A stretch of DNA of 64,000 nt. Source: Cladopsammia gracilis. Lineage: Eukaryota; Cnidaria; Anthozoa; Scleractinia; Dendrophylliidae. Shown here piece after piece: positions 20,428 to 31,590 of this stretch (its first letter is position 1; each line of letters opens with the position of its first letter). The DNA is taken from NCBI GenBank assembly GCA_022457155.1, contig JAJGOT010000002.1:2967001-3031000 (forward strand), given 5' to 3'. The translations under genes were made by a program, and so were the position numbers. The notes beneath the pieces are model-generated. The model was given only the letters and a program-made list of their open reading frames with translations. It did no database searches and was not told the DNA's origin.

Positions 20428-21293
20428 AAGTTGAACCTCTCTAATACGGACACCGAAGGGACAGAGTAAAGTGTCCGTATTAGAGAGGTGTCCGTATTAT
20501 AGAGGTCACCACGATGACGTCACTTTTCAGACCCACTGACAGCTTTTGTTCAGTAACTAAAAACAGGCCCACACTCGTCTTTTAACTGCATCTAAATTGA
20601 TTAATATACAGCATTGAGACACTGTCTCTCGAGTCAGTGTACTACATTTTAAAATTGTCAGCTACATAAGGTATACGAATCACTGTTTTAAAACGAAACG
20701 AACTAATATTGCATTTATATTGCATTTAGTTTTAGGACATAGATTGCCCGTCCAGCCTCGTTTTCGTGTTTTTCCCATACATTTCTTTGTAAAAATTAGG
20801 CCAGAGTACTAAGTTTCAAAAGCTCATATCTCCGTCAGTATACGAGCAATCTTTACGAAACTTTACAGTTTTACTAATATTGATGTGCTGATTTTGATAC
20901 TGGACTCTTTCTCCATTAAATTAAATATATTTTCATGCCATGCTAGCGTGATATTGGTGTATGCTGCACGTGAAAAAGTAATATAAAGAACAATACTGAA
21001 AACGTCTTTCGATATATGTTTGTAACCACAAACAGGAAATTGTATTACTTACTCAAACTATCAACACCTGATCACCGGAGTGTCCGTAATAAAGAGGTTA
21101 AGTTCAGATATGAATTTGCCCTCTGAGGCCGAGATTTAGTGTCCGTTGTCCGTATTAGAGAGGGTTAGTATTATAGAGGTCTTTTTTAAAGAAAATATGT
21201 GAGAATTTTGTCGGGATATAGGAAACTGTCCGTAATAGAGAGGTGTCCGTATTAGAGAGGTGTCCATAAGGAGAGGTTCGACTGTACTCATAA
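20427..21293. mobile_element. Non-autonomous element with Tc1/mariner-pogo-like ends (about 870 bp)
   Basis: The left end is agttgaacctctctaatacg and the right end, reverse-complemented, is acagtcgaacctctcc. Both ends carry extra copies of the gtgtccgtattagagaggt unit (20470-20510, 21080-21260), so the ends are internally tandem. CAGTyGAACC-type ends with TA targets are typical of pogo/Tigger relatives. No transposase frame is present. Confidence 0.65.
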
Positions 21294-21349
21294 TAAAAAG
21301 TAACTATAAAAAATAATAAAAACGTTAAATGAGAACTACGAACTGACAA

Positions 21350-23900
21350 GTTAATTTATACTCTCGCTAAACTGACACAAATTACTCCTGAGTTTGAGAC
21401 CTGCTGATATTTAAAAAGGTGTTTGTTCTGATTGACGTTTAATTAAATTAGGTACACCAATAATACGGTGATGCCATTTCATTATCTTTATGATATGCAA
21501 TTAACCAAAACTCAAAGTGATTTCTCAAATTTCGTGCGGGACGTTTGCTTCAAGGACGCGTTTGGAACAAACTAAAAGAAGAAGATAAAAAATAGTTATC
21601 AGTGAGCACCAGAGACAGCTGTCGTTTTTGCTCGTAGTGTTTGATTGGTTACGGATCATCAATACTTGCCAAGCAAAAGTAAATAACAAGATGGAACAGC
21701 CGGAAAATTTTCAAATCAGTCATAAAATCAGTAGTCTCTTTTTGGCGATTCATAATCAGATGTTTAGATGAAAAACGTATGTACAGAATTTGTTTCGTTT
21801 TTGGCGTCCTTGAATTGTGAATCACTTGTATGTGTGTGAAATAATCATGGAACCCTTGCAAAACTTCAATTTGTCAGTGGAAAATACATCGAGTTCAGGC
21901 GCAAACACTGACACGATATGCTATAACATGAATGCTCATTATTTCGCAACCGATGACTTTCTCGGATGGTATATTGCTAACTGTGTAGCGAACATTCTGT
22001 TAGCCATCGCTGCTACTTTGGAGAATTTATTAATTCTGATAGCTATCTGGAGAACCTCTACTCTTCATACACCTTCCTATGTTTTACTGTTTTGTCTCGT
22101 GCTTTCGGACCTTGGAGTTGGGTTGGTGGCTCAACCACTTATTGTTATTTACACCATAGCTAAAATACAAGGATTTATCAGCATGGCGTGCGTTACTGGA
22201 GTAGCCGTAGCTTTGTTAGGTACTTATTTATGCAGTATCTCGCTATTTAGCATCACGGCTGTGAGTATTAACCGATATCTAGCGTTGTATCTCCACCTCA
22301 GATATAAACAGCTCGTCACCAACAAACGTGCTATAGCACTGCTCTCCTGCGCTTGGTTATCTGCGGCTCTTGTTCTTATAATATGGTTGTGGTACCCATC
22401 TCATATTTACGTCATAGGAGTGGCTCTTGGTTTAGGCTGTATTATCATCACTTCGTTTTGCTTTTGTCGTGTCTACCTCATTTTGCGGCATCACCTTCAT
22501 CAGATCCGTTCGCAGCCGCAACCTAACTCTTTGAACGAGCCATCGAACGAAGCCCCGCTAACTGGCTTCAAACACTACAGACGTTCAGTACTGGGAATGT
22601 TCATGGTTTACATCCTCTTACTACTCTGTTATATCCCATACCTTTGCACATCTAGTGTGATCGTGGTTCAAGGCACAAACATCAAAAATCGACTAATATT
22701 TGAACTGATGAGAACAGTGCTTTATGCGAATTCTGCTATGAATCCATTGATATATTGCTGGCGTCTTCGAGACATAAAGACAGCCGTACTTCAACATCTG
22801 CCCGCTTGTGTTTGGTAGTCTTTCCACGGGACTACAACATGTTTTATGCAGCATCCACAGGAAATCCCTCGTCTGATTTAAACTTTTATGGAAGAAGCTG
22901 ACCAAACTTCAACACAATTTGTTGCAAATGACAACGATGGCAAAAAACAAACAGAACTGGCACTGTCGAAATGAGACAGCCAAGATTTTTATCCGCCGAA
23001 CAACAATAAAAAGTAAGTGGCAAGGGTTAAAAGAGAAATCTTTATTGTTCCAGTAGGCAACGACTCCAGAAATTTGTCTTGTTCAAACCGAAATATTTGC
23101 AAAATGAACAGTAACTTGATACATTGTTTTGCAAATGAAAAGAAGGATAAAAACGAAACAATGGACGCGAAGGACACAAACAGACCACCTGAAACTTTTG
23201 ATCGGTTGAATGGAGAAGGAAAACTATTATTATATTGGTTGGCGAAGAAAGGAAACGAAAAAAGAAGGAAATTCATTGTTGTAATTTCAATTTAATGAAA
23301 ATTATAACTTAATACAAAACTACAGTGTTCACTTGGACAAGTTACAGTTGTCGAGGAGTGTGTTTACTAACTCCATTTGCATTTTGAGAAAAATTGCGTG
23401 TATGGCATTAATATTGGCTTAGGTGATGCAGTTTCATTTGAACGCGTCAGAAAGAAGTGTCACAGCCTTTGAAACCAAAGTCTCGGCATTTTGTATAATA
23501 ACAAACATTATTCTAAAAACGTACCGTTTAAATATATTTTTCAAATTCACCTAATTTAAAGACTTCAAAGACAGTAAAAGAGCAAGTAGTTCACAGTGTG
23601 ATGACAGTTTCATGTATTGCACGAGTCGATGACGCATACCGTGTTTAACTTAATTCACTTTGATGCATTAACACAGACTTCCATCTGTCCCATTTATTTA
23701 CTTCGTAAACTGGTTTCCTTGATCTTCTCGTTTCCATTAGATACAATGTACGGCTAAATAATAGCAGTAACGAAAGTACTTGTTTCCTGTTACTTGTTAC
23801 ACAGTGACTGGGAGATAGAAGAAGGTAACTATAGATGAGAGACTTTGCCCTGTCTTTAAGCCATCTATTGCTGATTAGTTCAGCTCAAGATGTGATGATA
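21350..23900 (+). repeat. Tandem duplication unit B (contains GPCR copy 2)
   Basis: Its boundaries mirror 15255-17930. The 3' flank is more diverged than that shared by the off-window copy and copy 1, which suggests unit B separated first. Confidence 0.75.
21847..22818 (+). CDS. Class A (rhodopsin-like) GPCR, copy 2, with NRY in place of DRY
   Basis: This intronless receptor of 323 aa is a close paralogue of 15781-16746. The start at 21847 is conserved in copy 1, and the frame extends upstream only through non-conserved codons. The seven membrane segments, LSDLGVG, CYIP and NPLIY motifs are kept, and the TM4-TM5 loop again lacks cysteine. Differences include a four-residue QPQP insertion in the third intracellular loop and a slightly longer C-terminus (PACVW). 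At the end of TM3 the usual Asp-Arg-Tyr reads Asn-Arg-Tyr (SINRYLALYL), a change that in other receptors often alters basal activity or G-protein coupling. The frame is otherwise intact, so it is probably expressed. Confidence 0.9.
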   Translation: MEPLQNFNLSVENTSSSGANTDTICYNMNAHYFATDDFLGWYIANCVANILLAIAATLENLLILIAIWRTSTLHTPSYVLLFCLVLSDLGVGLVAQPLIVIYTIAKIQGFISMACVTGVAVALLGTYLCSISLFSITAVSINRYLALYLHLRYKQLVTNKRAIALLSCAWLSAALVLIIWLWYPSHIYVIGVALGLGCIIITSFCFCRVYLILRHHLHQIRSQPQPNSLNEPSNEAPLTGFKHYRRSVLGMFMVYILLLLCYIPYLCTSSVIVVQGTNIKNRLIFELMRTVLYANSAMNPLIYCWRLRDIKTAVLQHLPACVW

Positions 23901-23904
23901 ACTA

Positions 23905-25490
23905 AAATAACTCATCATTTTCTCATCTCAGGAGTGTCTTCTTGGAGCGTCTTTCCCCACAAACGGTGTTTTTTTTTGCCGGAGTATTATTTGTAAGGCC
24001 CTATTTCTGAATATCCCATCTTTGTGGGATAAAAACAACTATCCAAGCTATCTCCCAGTTTGTTTGTTTTGAATATGCATGTGTATTCTTTCTTTTTCCG
24101 TTGTATTAGCTTTTTCCTTTATTTCACAAGTTTTCCAATAACGCGGTTTAATTAAAAATCCCTCTCTTTAATTTTTTATGTTGAAGATCATTTACTTGAG
24201 TAAATTTTGAAATGTCATAAATCCCTAATGGATGACGAGTTTAAACAAATAGCAATACTTAACAAAAATAATTCGCCCTCTGTTATACTGTTTAGATATG
24301 TTATGCATAAGATTTATCAACGAGGTTTAAAGTCTAACAGGAAGCTATAGTATGTTAAACTATTAAAACAACGAGCAAAGGCAACATTCATTTATAGCTA
24401 TTTTGAATATTCATGGCGGGATCTAAAGCATCCTATATTTCCCTAGAAATCTCAGAAAATCCTCTTTGATAAATCATTCGCAAGTAAATGAAATCACGCT
24501 TCATTGAGAACATGTATTAGCCTTGGGAGTTGCAACACAATTGTGCCTTGCATTGCTATAAACTGAGTTTATCCTCTAACTAGCACAGTGACGAATTGTA
24601 CGCAATTTGTAGACTTTCTCAAAGTCCGTGTTTTGTCTGAGTTTCCGATCGCTTTCGCGACTTCGTCGCTCTCTTAAGTCGACTTGTGGGTAAGTCTACG
24701 CAATTTGTTGCATGCAGTCTTTTTAGATTCGAACATAAGATGCAACATGTCGTACCGACAATGTTGCACGCAGTTGCGAATTGCAATTGCAATGAATAGT
24801 TGCGTACAATGTGTTACTTCTGTACCACATGATCTTTAAACAAAACTATGATTTGCTGTGTTCGATGGGGAATCTCTTGGTATTTTATAACTGAAGGGTA
24901 TAAACAACAGTCAGAGCAGGCAGAAACTTGGGGTGCGGGGAGTCGAAATGGAGAACACTATGGGCGAAATAACGCCTCTTTTCGCCGGTTTGGTCTTTCT
25001 TTCCTATTCGGCCTTTGTAGAGCCAAAAATGAAGCAGAACAGAATATTGAACAGCTACTAGTAAACCTATCAAGGGGTTAAGCAAAAATCAGAAAAGTAT
25101 TTTCAGATAACACCCAATGAGAGAAAATCACACATAAAGGTTCAATAGTAATTTCCCTCAGGTTAACGAATTATTTGTAAGTTTCGGTTTCTCATTGGAA
25201 GCTTAACGTTCAGTCATCCAATTGATTTTTAAGTTGAGCTCATTTCTTCAGTACTGGTTCCCTGTCATCCCTAAACGAAATAACAGTTACTTAAAGGAGC
25301 TATGTCACCATTCTAAGTGTTACTTAAAGAAATGGTGTCCATTAGCGAAGGTTCGATACATGACCCGTTTTAATAATACATAGAAATTATGCGTAACCCT
25401 CACAAGTCGTATTTACATTTGTCAAAATGTCTCACAAAAAATAAACAACGTATTCAAATGACAAAAAATGTTGTGCACATGGTTTTATTT
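23905..25490. other. Intergenic, nothing recognised
   Basis: A/T-rich sequence with no supported gene. Short frames at 24848-25085 on both strands overlap each other and show no family motif. Confidence 0.4.
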
Positions 25491-25492
25491 TA

Positions 25493-25673
25493 TCAGTTTT
25501 GCAATTTTCCCCAATAATTTGGATGCTTCTTTTTAAGTGGTTTCGGTTGAGCCGCTCGTTCGCGTTTAAGTTCAAGTTGACTTAACCGTTCACGTTCTTC
25601 TTCTAATTCGCGAACGCGAATTGGAAGAAGAACGTGAACGGTTACGTTACGTTCGCGAATTTCACGACGCAAT
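25493..25673 (-). CDS. Candidate terminal exon, charged coiled-coil protein
   Basis: I do not recognise the family. The frame follows a strong acceptor (ttttgcag before 25673) and gives 59 residues to a stop: a charged heptad-like region (VRELEEERERLSQLELKRERA), then a basic tail with HPNYWGK. A candidate upstream exon ends with a donor at 25877 (CTGAA then gtaagag). It joins in frame as FENRQLK-LRREIRERN, continuing the coiled coil. The donor region (taagagccacctcgtg) is also present at 60054-60090, so that exon end may be repeat-derived. An almost perfect palindrome of 62 bp lies inside the coding part (25583-25644). Confidence 0.35.
25583..25644. repeat. 62 bp palindrome inside a putative exon
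   Basis: The arms are 30 bp (taaccgttcacgttcttctt through aattcgcg and its complement) with a 2 bp centre. There is one mismatched position per arm. Confidence 0.9.
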
Positions 25674-26567
25674 CTGCAAAACAAAACAAAAACACTTAGT
25701 TACTTGTGAGGTTGATTAACGCAAGGGATTTGTTATCAAAGTTTGCAGTAGCAGTTAAAGGCGTTTTCATTTTTGCTTTCATATTGAGAGAAATATCAAC
25801 TCAATGCCTCCTAAACAAGTAAAACACATAAAATGATAAATAGGAATTTCAGTGGAATTCACGAGGTGGCTCTTACTTCAGTTGCCTGTTTTCGAATTGA
25901 ATTTTGGAAATGTTGGTTTTTGTAGAGGGAGGAAAACCGGAGTGGCCGGAGAAAGACCATCGAAGCAAGGATGAGAAGCAACCACAAACAAGTAACAGAG
26001 TAATTATCTTGCTAACAACACTCACTAACTAAGGTTTTCTCTTACCTCCATAACTGAATAATATGGGTGATAATGCTTGTAATGTACTGAATAGTGAGGT
26101 AGAAAGCCATGCATCAATAATCAGTCATCACATGAAACGTATCCTACATGCCATGTCCAGTTTATCATCGTGATCTGGAATCTTGTCCGTTGACTGATAA
26201 AAAGAAGAGAAATACAACAAGAGATATTAAAGGAACTTACAACAAGTTTATTTTAATGAAGCCTAACCTATCACTGTCCAAACGAGTTCCAAATTAACAA
26301 ACTGAAGTTCTTATGAAAGGAACCGAATGGAGTAAAGTTTATAGTACGAGATGTAAGGAATCAAATGGAGTAAATAAGACCGTTCACACTTGATGTTCTA
26401 CGCCTACTTAGTGACTTACTGGATTAATCAATGGATAAACACGATGATGAGAATGTAGGCTTTATTTACAATTTGGAAAGTTGCGGGCGTTCTCTTGAGT
26501 TTCATTTGACTTTAGCCATCTCATAGTTGTCACGCCCCTGATCCACAGTTTTGTTGTGAACCACTGT

Positions 26568-26623
26568 GAGTCAGCTAAACGTCTGGCACAAAAGATGCTG
26601 TAGGACGTTTAGCTGACTCAATC
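26568..26623. repeat. Short inverted repeat, 17 bp arms
   Basis: The arms tgagtcagctaaacgtc and gacgtttagctgactca are separated by about 20 bases. Confidence 0.8.
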
Positions 26624-26835
26624 CTAATAGATGAGAACTGTACCTGAAATATTTACAGTGTAAAAGGACTGGGTCATGAAAATCATGTAATTCGCCTACA
26701 CATATACGAATTATAAACCTTAGAAATGAGCTAGAAATTTGACGAATTATACAAGAAACAGAACTCTTTAACTTGTGAATTTATCTTACGTTTATAGGGA
26801 TGATATCTGTTTACAAACATTCTTTTTGTAATTCA

Positions 26836-26902
26836 AATGTGCCAACCACTGGAACAAAAGAACCCTTTATTTCGGCGGCCAATAAGGCTCTGGTTGGCAC
26901 AT
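26836..26902. repeat. Short foldback, tgtgccaacca arms
   Basis: aaatgtgccaaccactgg and its complement ctggttggcacatt bound a 67 bp segment. Confidence 0.7.
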
Positions 26903-27109
26903 TAATAACAATTGGTGACGTCATTGATATCTTCCCTTTTGCTATTACAACGGGAGACTGATCAAATTACGTGGATGCTATTCAAAATTCGAAAAACAAC
27001 CTCTATCCAATGCATGTTATTAAAAATGTGGTTATTGTTCATAGTGGTGTGTATGATAAGTGAACGCTTGTTCGTTTGTCTCACGATGGAGTCACTTTGA
27101 GTTGTTGAT

Positions 27110-27165
27110 CGCGACGTTTCGACTGCTATTACTGCTTGTCTTCATCAGGCAATGGGGTAGATCGT
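27110..27165 (-). other. Hammerhead-like core string (CTGATGA ... GAAAC)
   Basis: The minus strand reads CTGATGA, a 3 bp stem gac/gtc around a 14-base loop, then GAAAC. This matches the conserved core of a hammerhead ribozyme. The closing stems I and III are not evident. Similar strings occur near ends of Penelope-like and other retroelements in marine invertebrates. Treat it as a sequence resemblance only. Confidence 0.3.
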
Positions 27166-27319
27166 GGTTACGGGTCGCTTCTGTAGCACGTTGGTTTGTT
27201 GGTATTGGTGCATTTCGATCCTCATTATTATTCCTAATAGATGTTGTTCCCTCAAAGGACAATAAAAAATATGTGAAGTATACCTGGAATGTTTTTAAAA
27301 AGCCTAATGCAAGCAAATA

Positions 27320-28480
27320 GTTTCTTTCGTCTGTAATTACAAGTTATGAACCTTTAGAAATAGTTTACTAAGAATATATCAACCTATATAACAGACAGAT
27401 GTTGTGATGTGAATTGATCTAACATTAATTAATTGCTACCAGGCTGGCTGGCAGTAACATCAAATAACTTTGGCAACTTATTATCCATTTCCATTAAGGG
27501 GGGTTAACCTTAACTACAGTTTTAGAGTAGTTGCTAGGGACATTATTTCATGGTTAGCATTTCTCACATAAACTGCTGATATGGTGGGATCTATAAAACT
27601 GAAAACAAGACATCAATGCAGCGACATGTCCCACTAGCGCCAGTCTCCAACCGCCCGTAAGAATGAAAAAGCGCAAAAATTCAAAGGAAAAGAGATAAAA
27701 CATCTGATTTTTTTGGCGAATCATAAGCAACTCAACTTGTTTTCAGTAAAATCTGTAGCATGGAATTACTGTTCAGACGAATAAAGGAACAATGAGCTAT
27801 TAAAGAAAATGATTTTTTTTAAAAGGAAAAAAAATTCAAGAAAATGTATTAAAATACACCTTTATGACGTCATAGCTTTATCAATAACGTGAATTTTAGC
27901 ACTTGAAATCCATGCTACGATTTTTATTAGGATTTTCTTAAGCCGTTGACATTGGTTTTATTGAAAAAAATGTAAGATGTTTGAGTTTTAAGGGTTTCTA
28001 TGTTCTGGTCACGTGACTTACCAAATATGGTCGTTACTCATAAAATTTGTTGGAACCTTTAGCAGAATGAACGTCATTGACAAAATATCATAGCCGAGGA
28101 AGTAAAGAAACTAACTACCGCCGAGGAGAGATGGCGTTTGGAACTCTTCCATAGCAACCACCTTGTAGTTAAGTTTCTCCCCCCTTAATAACAATAAAAG
28201 CAAAACTGTTATTTCAAAGGACCACAACAATTGCTTAGCGAAATACACCAAAATCGTAAGAATGGCTATAAGATTTGAAAAGGAGCCGCGCATTCCTGTC
28301 TACTCCATTGTTATCTCAGTGGGCCAAGCCTTCTGTAAGTTACTGGACATTTCCGCTCGTTTGAAAATCTCATTCCTGTAGTATTCCGTATTCCCAATAT
28401 ATGTATTTCCAATTTACTCAGGCATAAAATGTAAAATACACTTACAGAGCTGCTTTTATTTAATCCTGCCATGCAATTCT
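27320..28480. other. Intergenic, nothing recognised
   Basis: A/T-rich with no supported gene. The minus-strand frame at 28293-28111 has a hydrophobic start but no family signal or convincing splice sites. Confidence 0.35.
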
Positions 28481-28503
28481 AAGACCGTCATTGATTGGTC
28501 ACC

Positions 28504-28568
28504 AGAAAGCTCAAGATAAATGGATGACAAAAGTGACTTTTGCCATCCATTTATCCCGAGCTTTCTTC
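28504..28568. repeat. 65 bp palindrome
   Basis: gaaagctcaagataaatgga and its complement tccatttatcccgagctttc form arms around acaaaagtgactttt. Small overlapping frames on both strands (28491-28733 and 28699-28511) run through it and are not supported as genes. Confidence 0.8.
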
Positions 28569-29143
28569 GCCTGGTGGGGTACAAGACTGGACTTAAGCCA
28601 TTTTACAGTTGCCATGCACTTGTTCCATATTTTAGTAGTAAACCAAGTAGTTTCAGATGAACGTCTGTTAGATTTCATTGTGCAGTATTTTGTTTCCAAA
28701 GGTGGGAACGAGGATTATTTATTGTCAATGTGAAAACAGTAAGTACCATGAAGCCATAAATGCATCAGTGGTATTTAACTGGAGAAGACTTAAATTACGT
28801 TTCGTAAAGAAAGCACCAAGTTTAGCTTCTACGATCCACAGTATTTGTTCATTCGTGATTAGACAATGTACGGACAGTTTTAGTGTTCAGAGATATAACT
28901 AAAATGAATCCACGCAACGCCAACTGATCTATTTTTCCATCGAAACTTTCTAAGTATGTTACGCGGTGAGCAAACCAACTCATCTCAAAATAATTAACGT
29001 TATTTTAAATCATGTTAATCAAATTATGATAAGAAAACTGTCAACTTACACCGTCTGCAGGATAAGTAAGCTCCGATCTCGAAACAGTTCCCCGCGCAAA
29101 CATATCCGTGTTAATATCCTTTGGCCATTCAATACTATCTCAC

Positions 29144-29273
29144 AGCATTTCATGACAGATTCCATGGCACTCGGAGATGCCGTTCCACACTTTCCGTAAC
29201 CAAGTGGAGCTGTTTGCTGTCGATCGATGTTTGTAACAATCTTGTCTCTTTCCATTGCCTTTTCCGGTTCCTT
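29144..29273 (-). CDS. Speculative second exon of the secreted-protein gene starting at 33453
   Basis: A good acceptor (ttcttacag) precedes 29273 and a gtgaga donor follows 29144. Entered in the phase left by the exon at 33369-33453, it reads about 43 residues rich in Gly/Lys, then cysteines (QDCYKHRST, WNGISECHGICHEM). The distance (about 4 kb, including a LINE) is plausible for an intron, but no transcript evidence exists. The reading is phase-compatible, not proven. Confidence 0.2.
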
Positions 29274-30424
29274 CTGTAAGAAAAACTAAACATGACTACT
29301 CCCCTCGGATTCGTCATTTGGGTTGAAAAGAAACTGTACTATTGTTATAATCATCTTTCATGCATGCAGCTGTCCTGTTTTACACTTTTAAACAGTAAGA
29401 TCATGATATTCTCTTTCTGATAAATTTATAGCTTTAATCGGATTTGTCTATTTGTTAGTAAGGTTACTTGCACCGCGATACATGGACATTTTTTGTCCGA
29501 AATTGTTTCTTGGATTCGCAGCTCTGCCAACACACGGCTCGCTTCTTGAAATCTAAGCAACTATTCAAGTTATTTAAACAAAAACTAGAGAGAGACGTCT
29601 TGAATTGGTTGGCTGCTTGGGACTGTTTTAATGAGGTAAGTTGTAGTAATACTGTTAATTTTGTTGACTGCGTCCACGCTTACGGAAACTGGCATATCTA
29701 TCAACTTTAGGTGGACTTCAATTATGGCGTTCTTGTTGTAAAAGTCCTCATCAATAGTGAAACGTCGATAAAACAATTCCTCGGCATTTTCAATGACGCT
29801 GACTCCTTAAATTAAGGAAAGCAAGCTTGGATTAGATGAGGATAAAAAAGGGGGTATAAATATCAGAAAGTGCGAGAGCGATAAGGCGGCTGTATTCACA
29901 GGCTACGTAAACACGTTAATATTATTTTTAATTGTCAACAACCCTTGAAAGATAGTGCCCAAATTGATTTTTTAAACGGCCTGCATTCAAAATCTTGTTT
30001 TTGATTTAGCTTGTGGCATCAAAAAGAATTTCTTAACAATTTTTTTTTATTGAGAAAAACTCCAGCTATATAACAAGCTCACCGTCAATAGTGTATGAAG
30101 TTTAAATGCACATTATATTTAAACTGAAACTGTTCAAGGGATAGGGACTTACCATTTTTATCAAGCAGGTCTTGAACAAAATCTATTTCACTATCAAAAA
30201 GTTGTCTCCAGACGATTGATTTGTTCTCTATTGTTATTTCTTTGTTGTTCCAAATAACAAGTACATTTTTATATACATCGGGGTACATTTCACGTAGTTC
30301 TTTGAAAAATTCTGACATGTTACGGTAAAGTAGTGGTGGAAGGTTTTTGTCTAAATGATTGGAGACATAGTTGCATTTAAGTAGAAAAGATAATCCTTTT
30401 TTATTGAAGAACGCGTTTGGAGTT

Positions 30425-30630
30425 GCTTGCCAAACCTTTTTGGAGCTATTTTTTTTTTAATTTTTTTTTTTGCATTTTACAAAACCAAGCTTACAAACAA
30501 GATATATTACAAGTACAAACAAAATCAACAACAACAACAACAAAAAAGAGAAATACAATGTTACAACATTTGGATTGAAGTACACCTAGATATAGAGGGG
30601 GTAAATAGGAGATTGAATTTTTAATTAGTT
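30425..30630. repeat. A/T-rich low-complexity with (CAA)n
   Basis: T runs, then a caacaacaacaac tract, lie within the LINE remnant between its tail and zinc-finger parts. Confidence 0.7.
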
Positions 30631-31421
30631 TACAGATCAAGATTTATTGACTTATGAATAGAGTTCAATTCTATATTTGTACATTACTTTTTTATAAAAT
30701 CAGGGATCAGTAATGAATCATTCTGGAGTTTTCTTTTATAAATGTAGTAACGCAAAAACAGTAGAGTGTAATTTAATTTTTTCTGTAATACATCAGATAC
30801 AGTATATAGCCCAAATAAAAATTCCTCAGTGTTAAGATTGAATGCAGAATTGTGAGTTGTATTAAACCATTGCAACACCTTCTGAGCGAAAGACACAGTG
30901 AACTGACAACTTATAAAGCTGTGATCAATAGAATCCTCTTCTCCACAATAAATACAATCACTATCTTCCTTAATTTTAAACCTGAAAAGTTCCTTCTTGG
31001 TCACAATAATTCTATGAATGAATTTAAAATGAAACTCGCGTAATTTGTTTTCTACATACATTCTATGAACTGATTGGAAAATTTCTTTCCAGCAAATGTT
31101 TTCAGGATTGATCGATTTAATCCACCGTTTAGGTCCGGTTTGTGGATTTGTGCGTAATTTGTTGACAAGCAGCCAGTCAACATAAGCAGCCAGTCAACAT
31201 AAACAGCCAGCAGCCAGCCGACATAAACGTAAGGATTTGATTACTGTTCTAAAGTTGGGAAAATTTAACCCACCGCACGCGAGGGGTTGAAGAATAACTT
31301 ATCGTTTTACTTTATCCATTTCATTCTTTCATAAAAACTTAAAATGTTTTTCTTCAACTGTTTTAATAACTGGATAAGGTACACAAAGCATAGAGGCCGC
31401 ATAGATCAATTTAGAAATCCC

Positions 31422-31590
31422 TAATAGACCAATTCCGATATATTAAAATTCATACTTGGCTCCGAGGCTTAGGGGAATAAAACAAAAGAAATAAATTATT
31501 CATCCCTGAACCTCGATGTGATTTCTTTTGTTTTATTCCCCTAAGCCTCGGAGCCAAGTATGAATTTTAATATATCGGAATTGGTCTATT
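31422..31590. mobile_element. 169 bp foldback element with perfect 70 bp arms, inside the LINE
   Basis: The arm 31423-31492 (aatagaccaattccgatata through caaaagaaat) is an exact reverse complement of 31521-31590. A 28 bp loop lies between. The LINE protein frames on the two sides (FGRTMLVK upstream, GISKLIYAASM downstream) are normally adjacent. The foldback is therefore an insertion into the LINE. Confidence 0.9.

Noticed and set aside
23017..23295. 92-aa frame after GPCR copy 2
   Set aside because: It lies in the GPCR 3' flank, is not conserved in the copy 1 flank, and is Lys/Asn-rich as expected from A/T-rich DNA.
28511..28699. Resemblance of a minus-strand frame (TTWFTTKIWNKC) to the putative exon at 29144-29273 (STWLRKVWNG)
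   Set aside because: Only a few residues match and the frame overlaps a palindrome. Insufficient for paralogy.
29468..29637. Plus-strand frame ending at a good gtaagt donor (WLAAWDCFNE)
   Set aside because: No upstream acceptor or start with a signal and no downstream exon found. A single donor is not enough.
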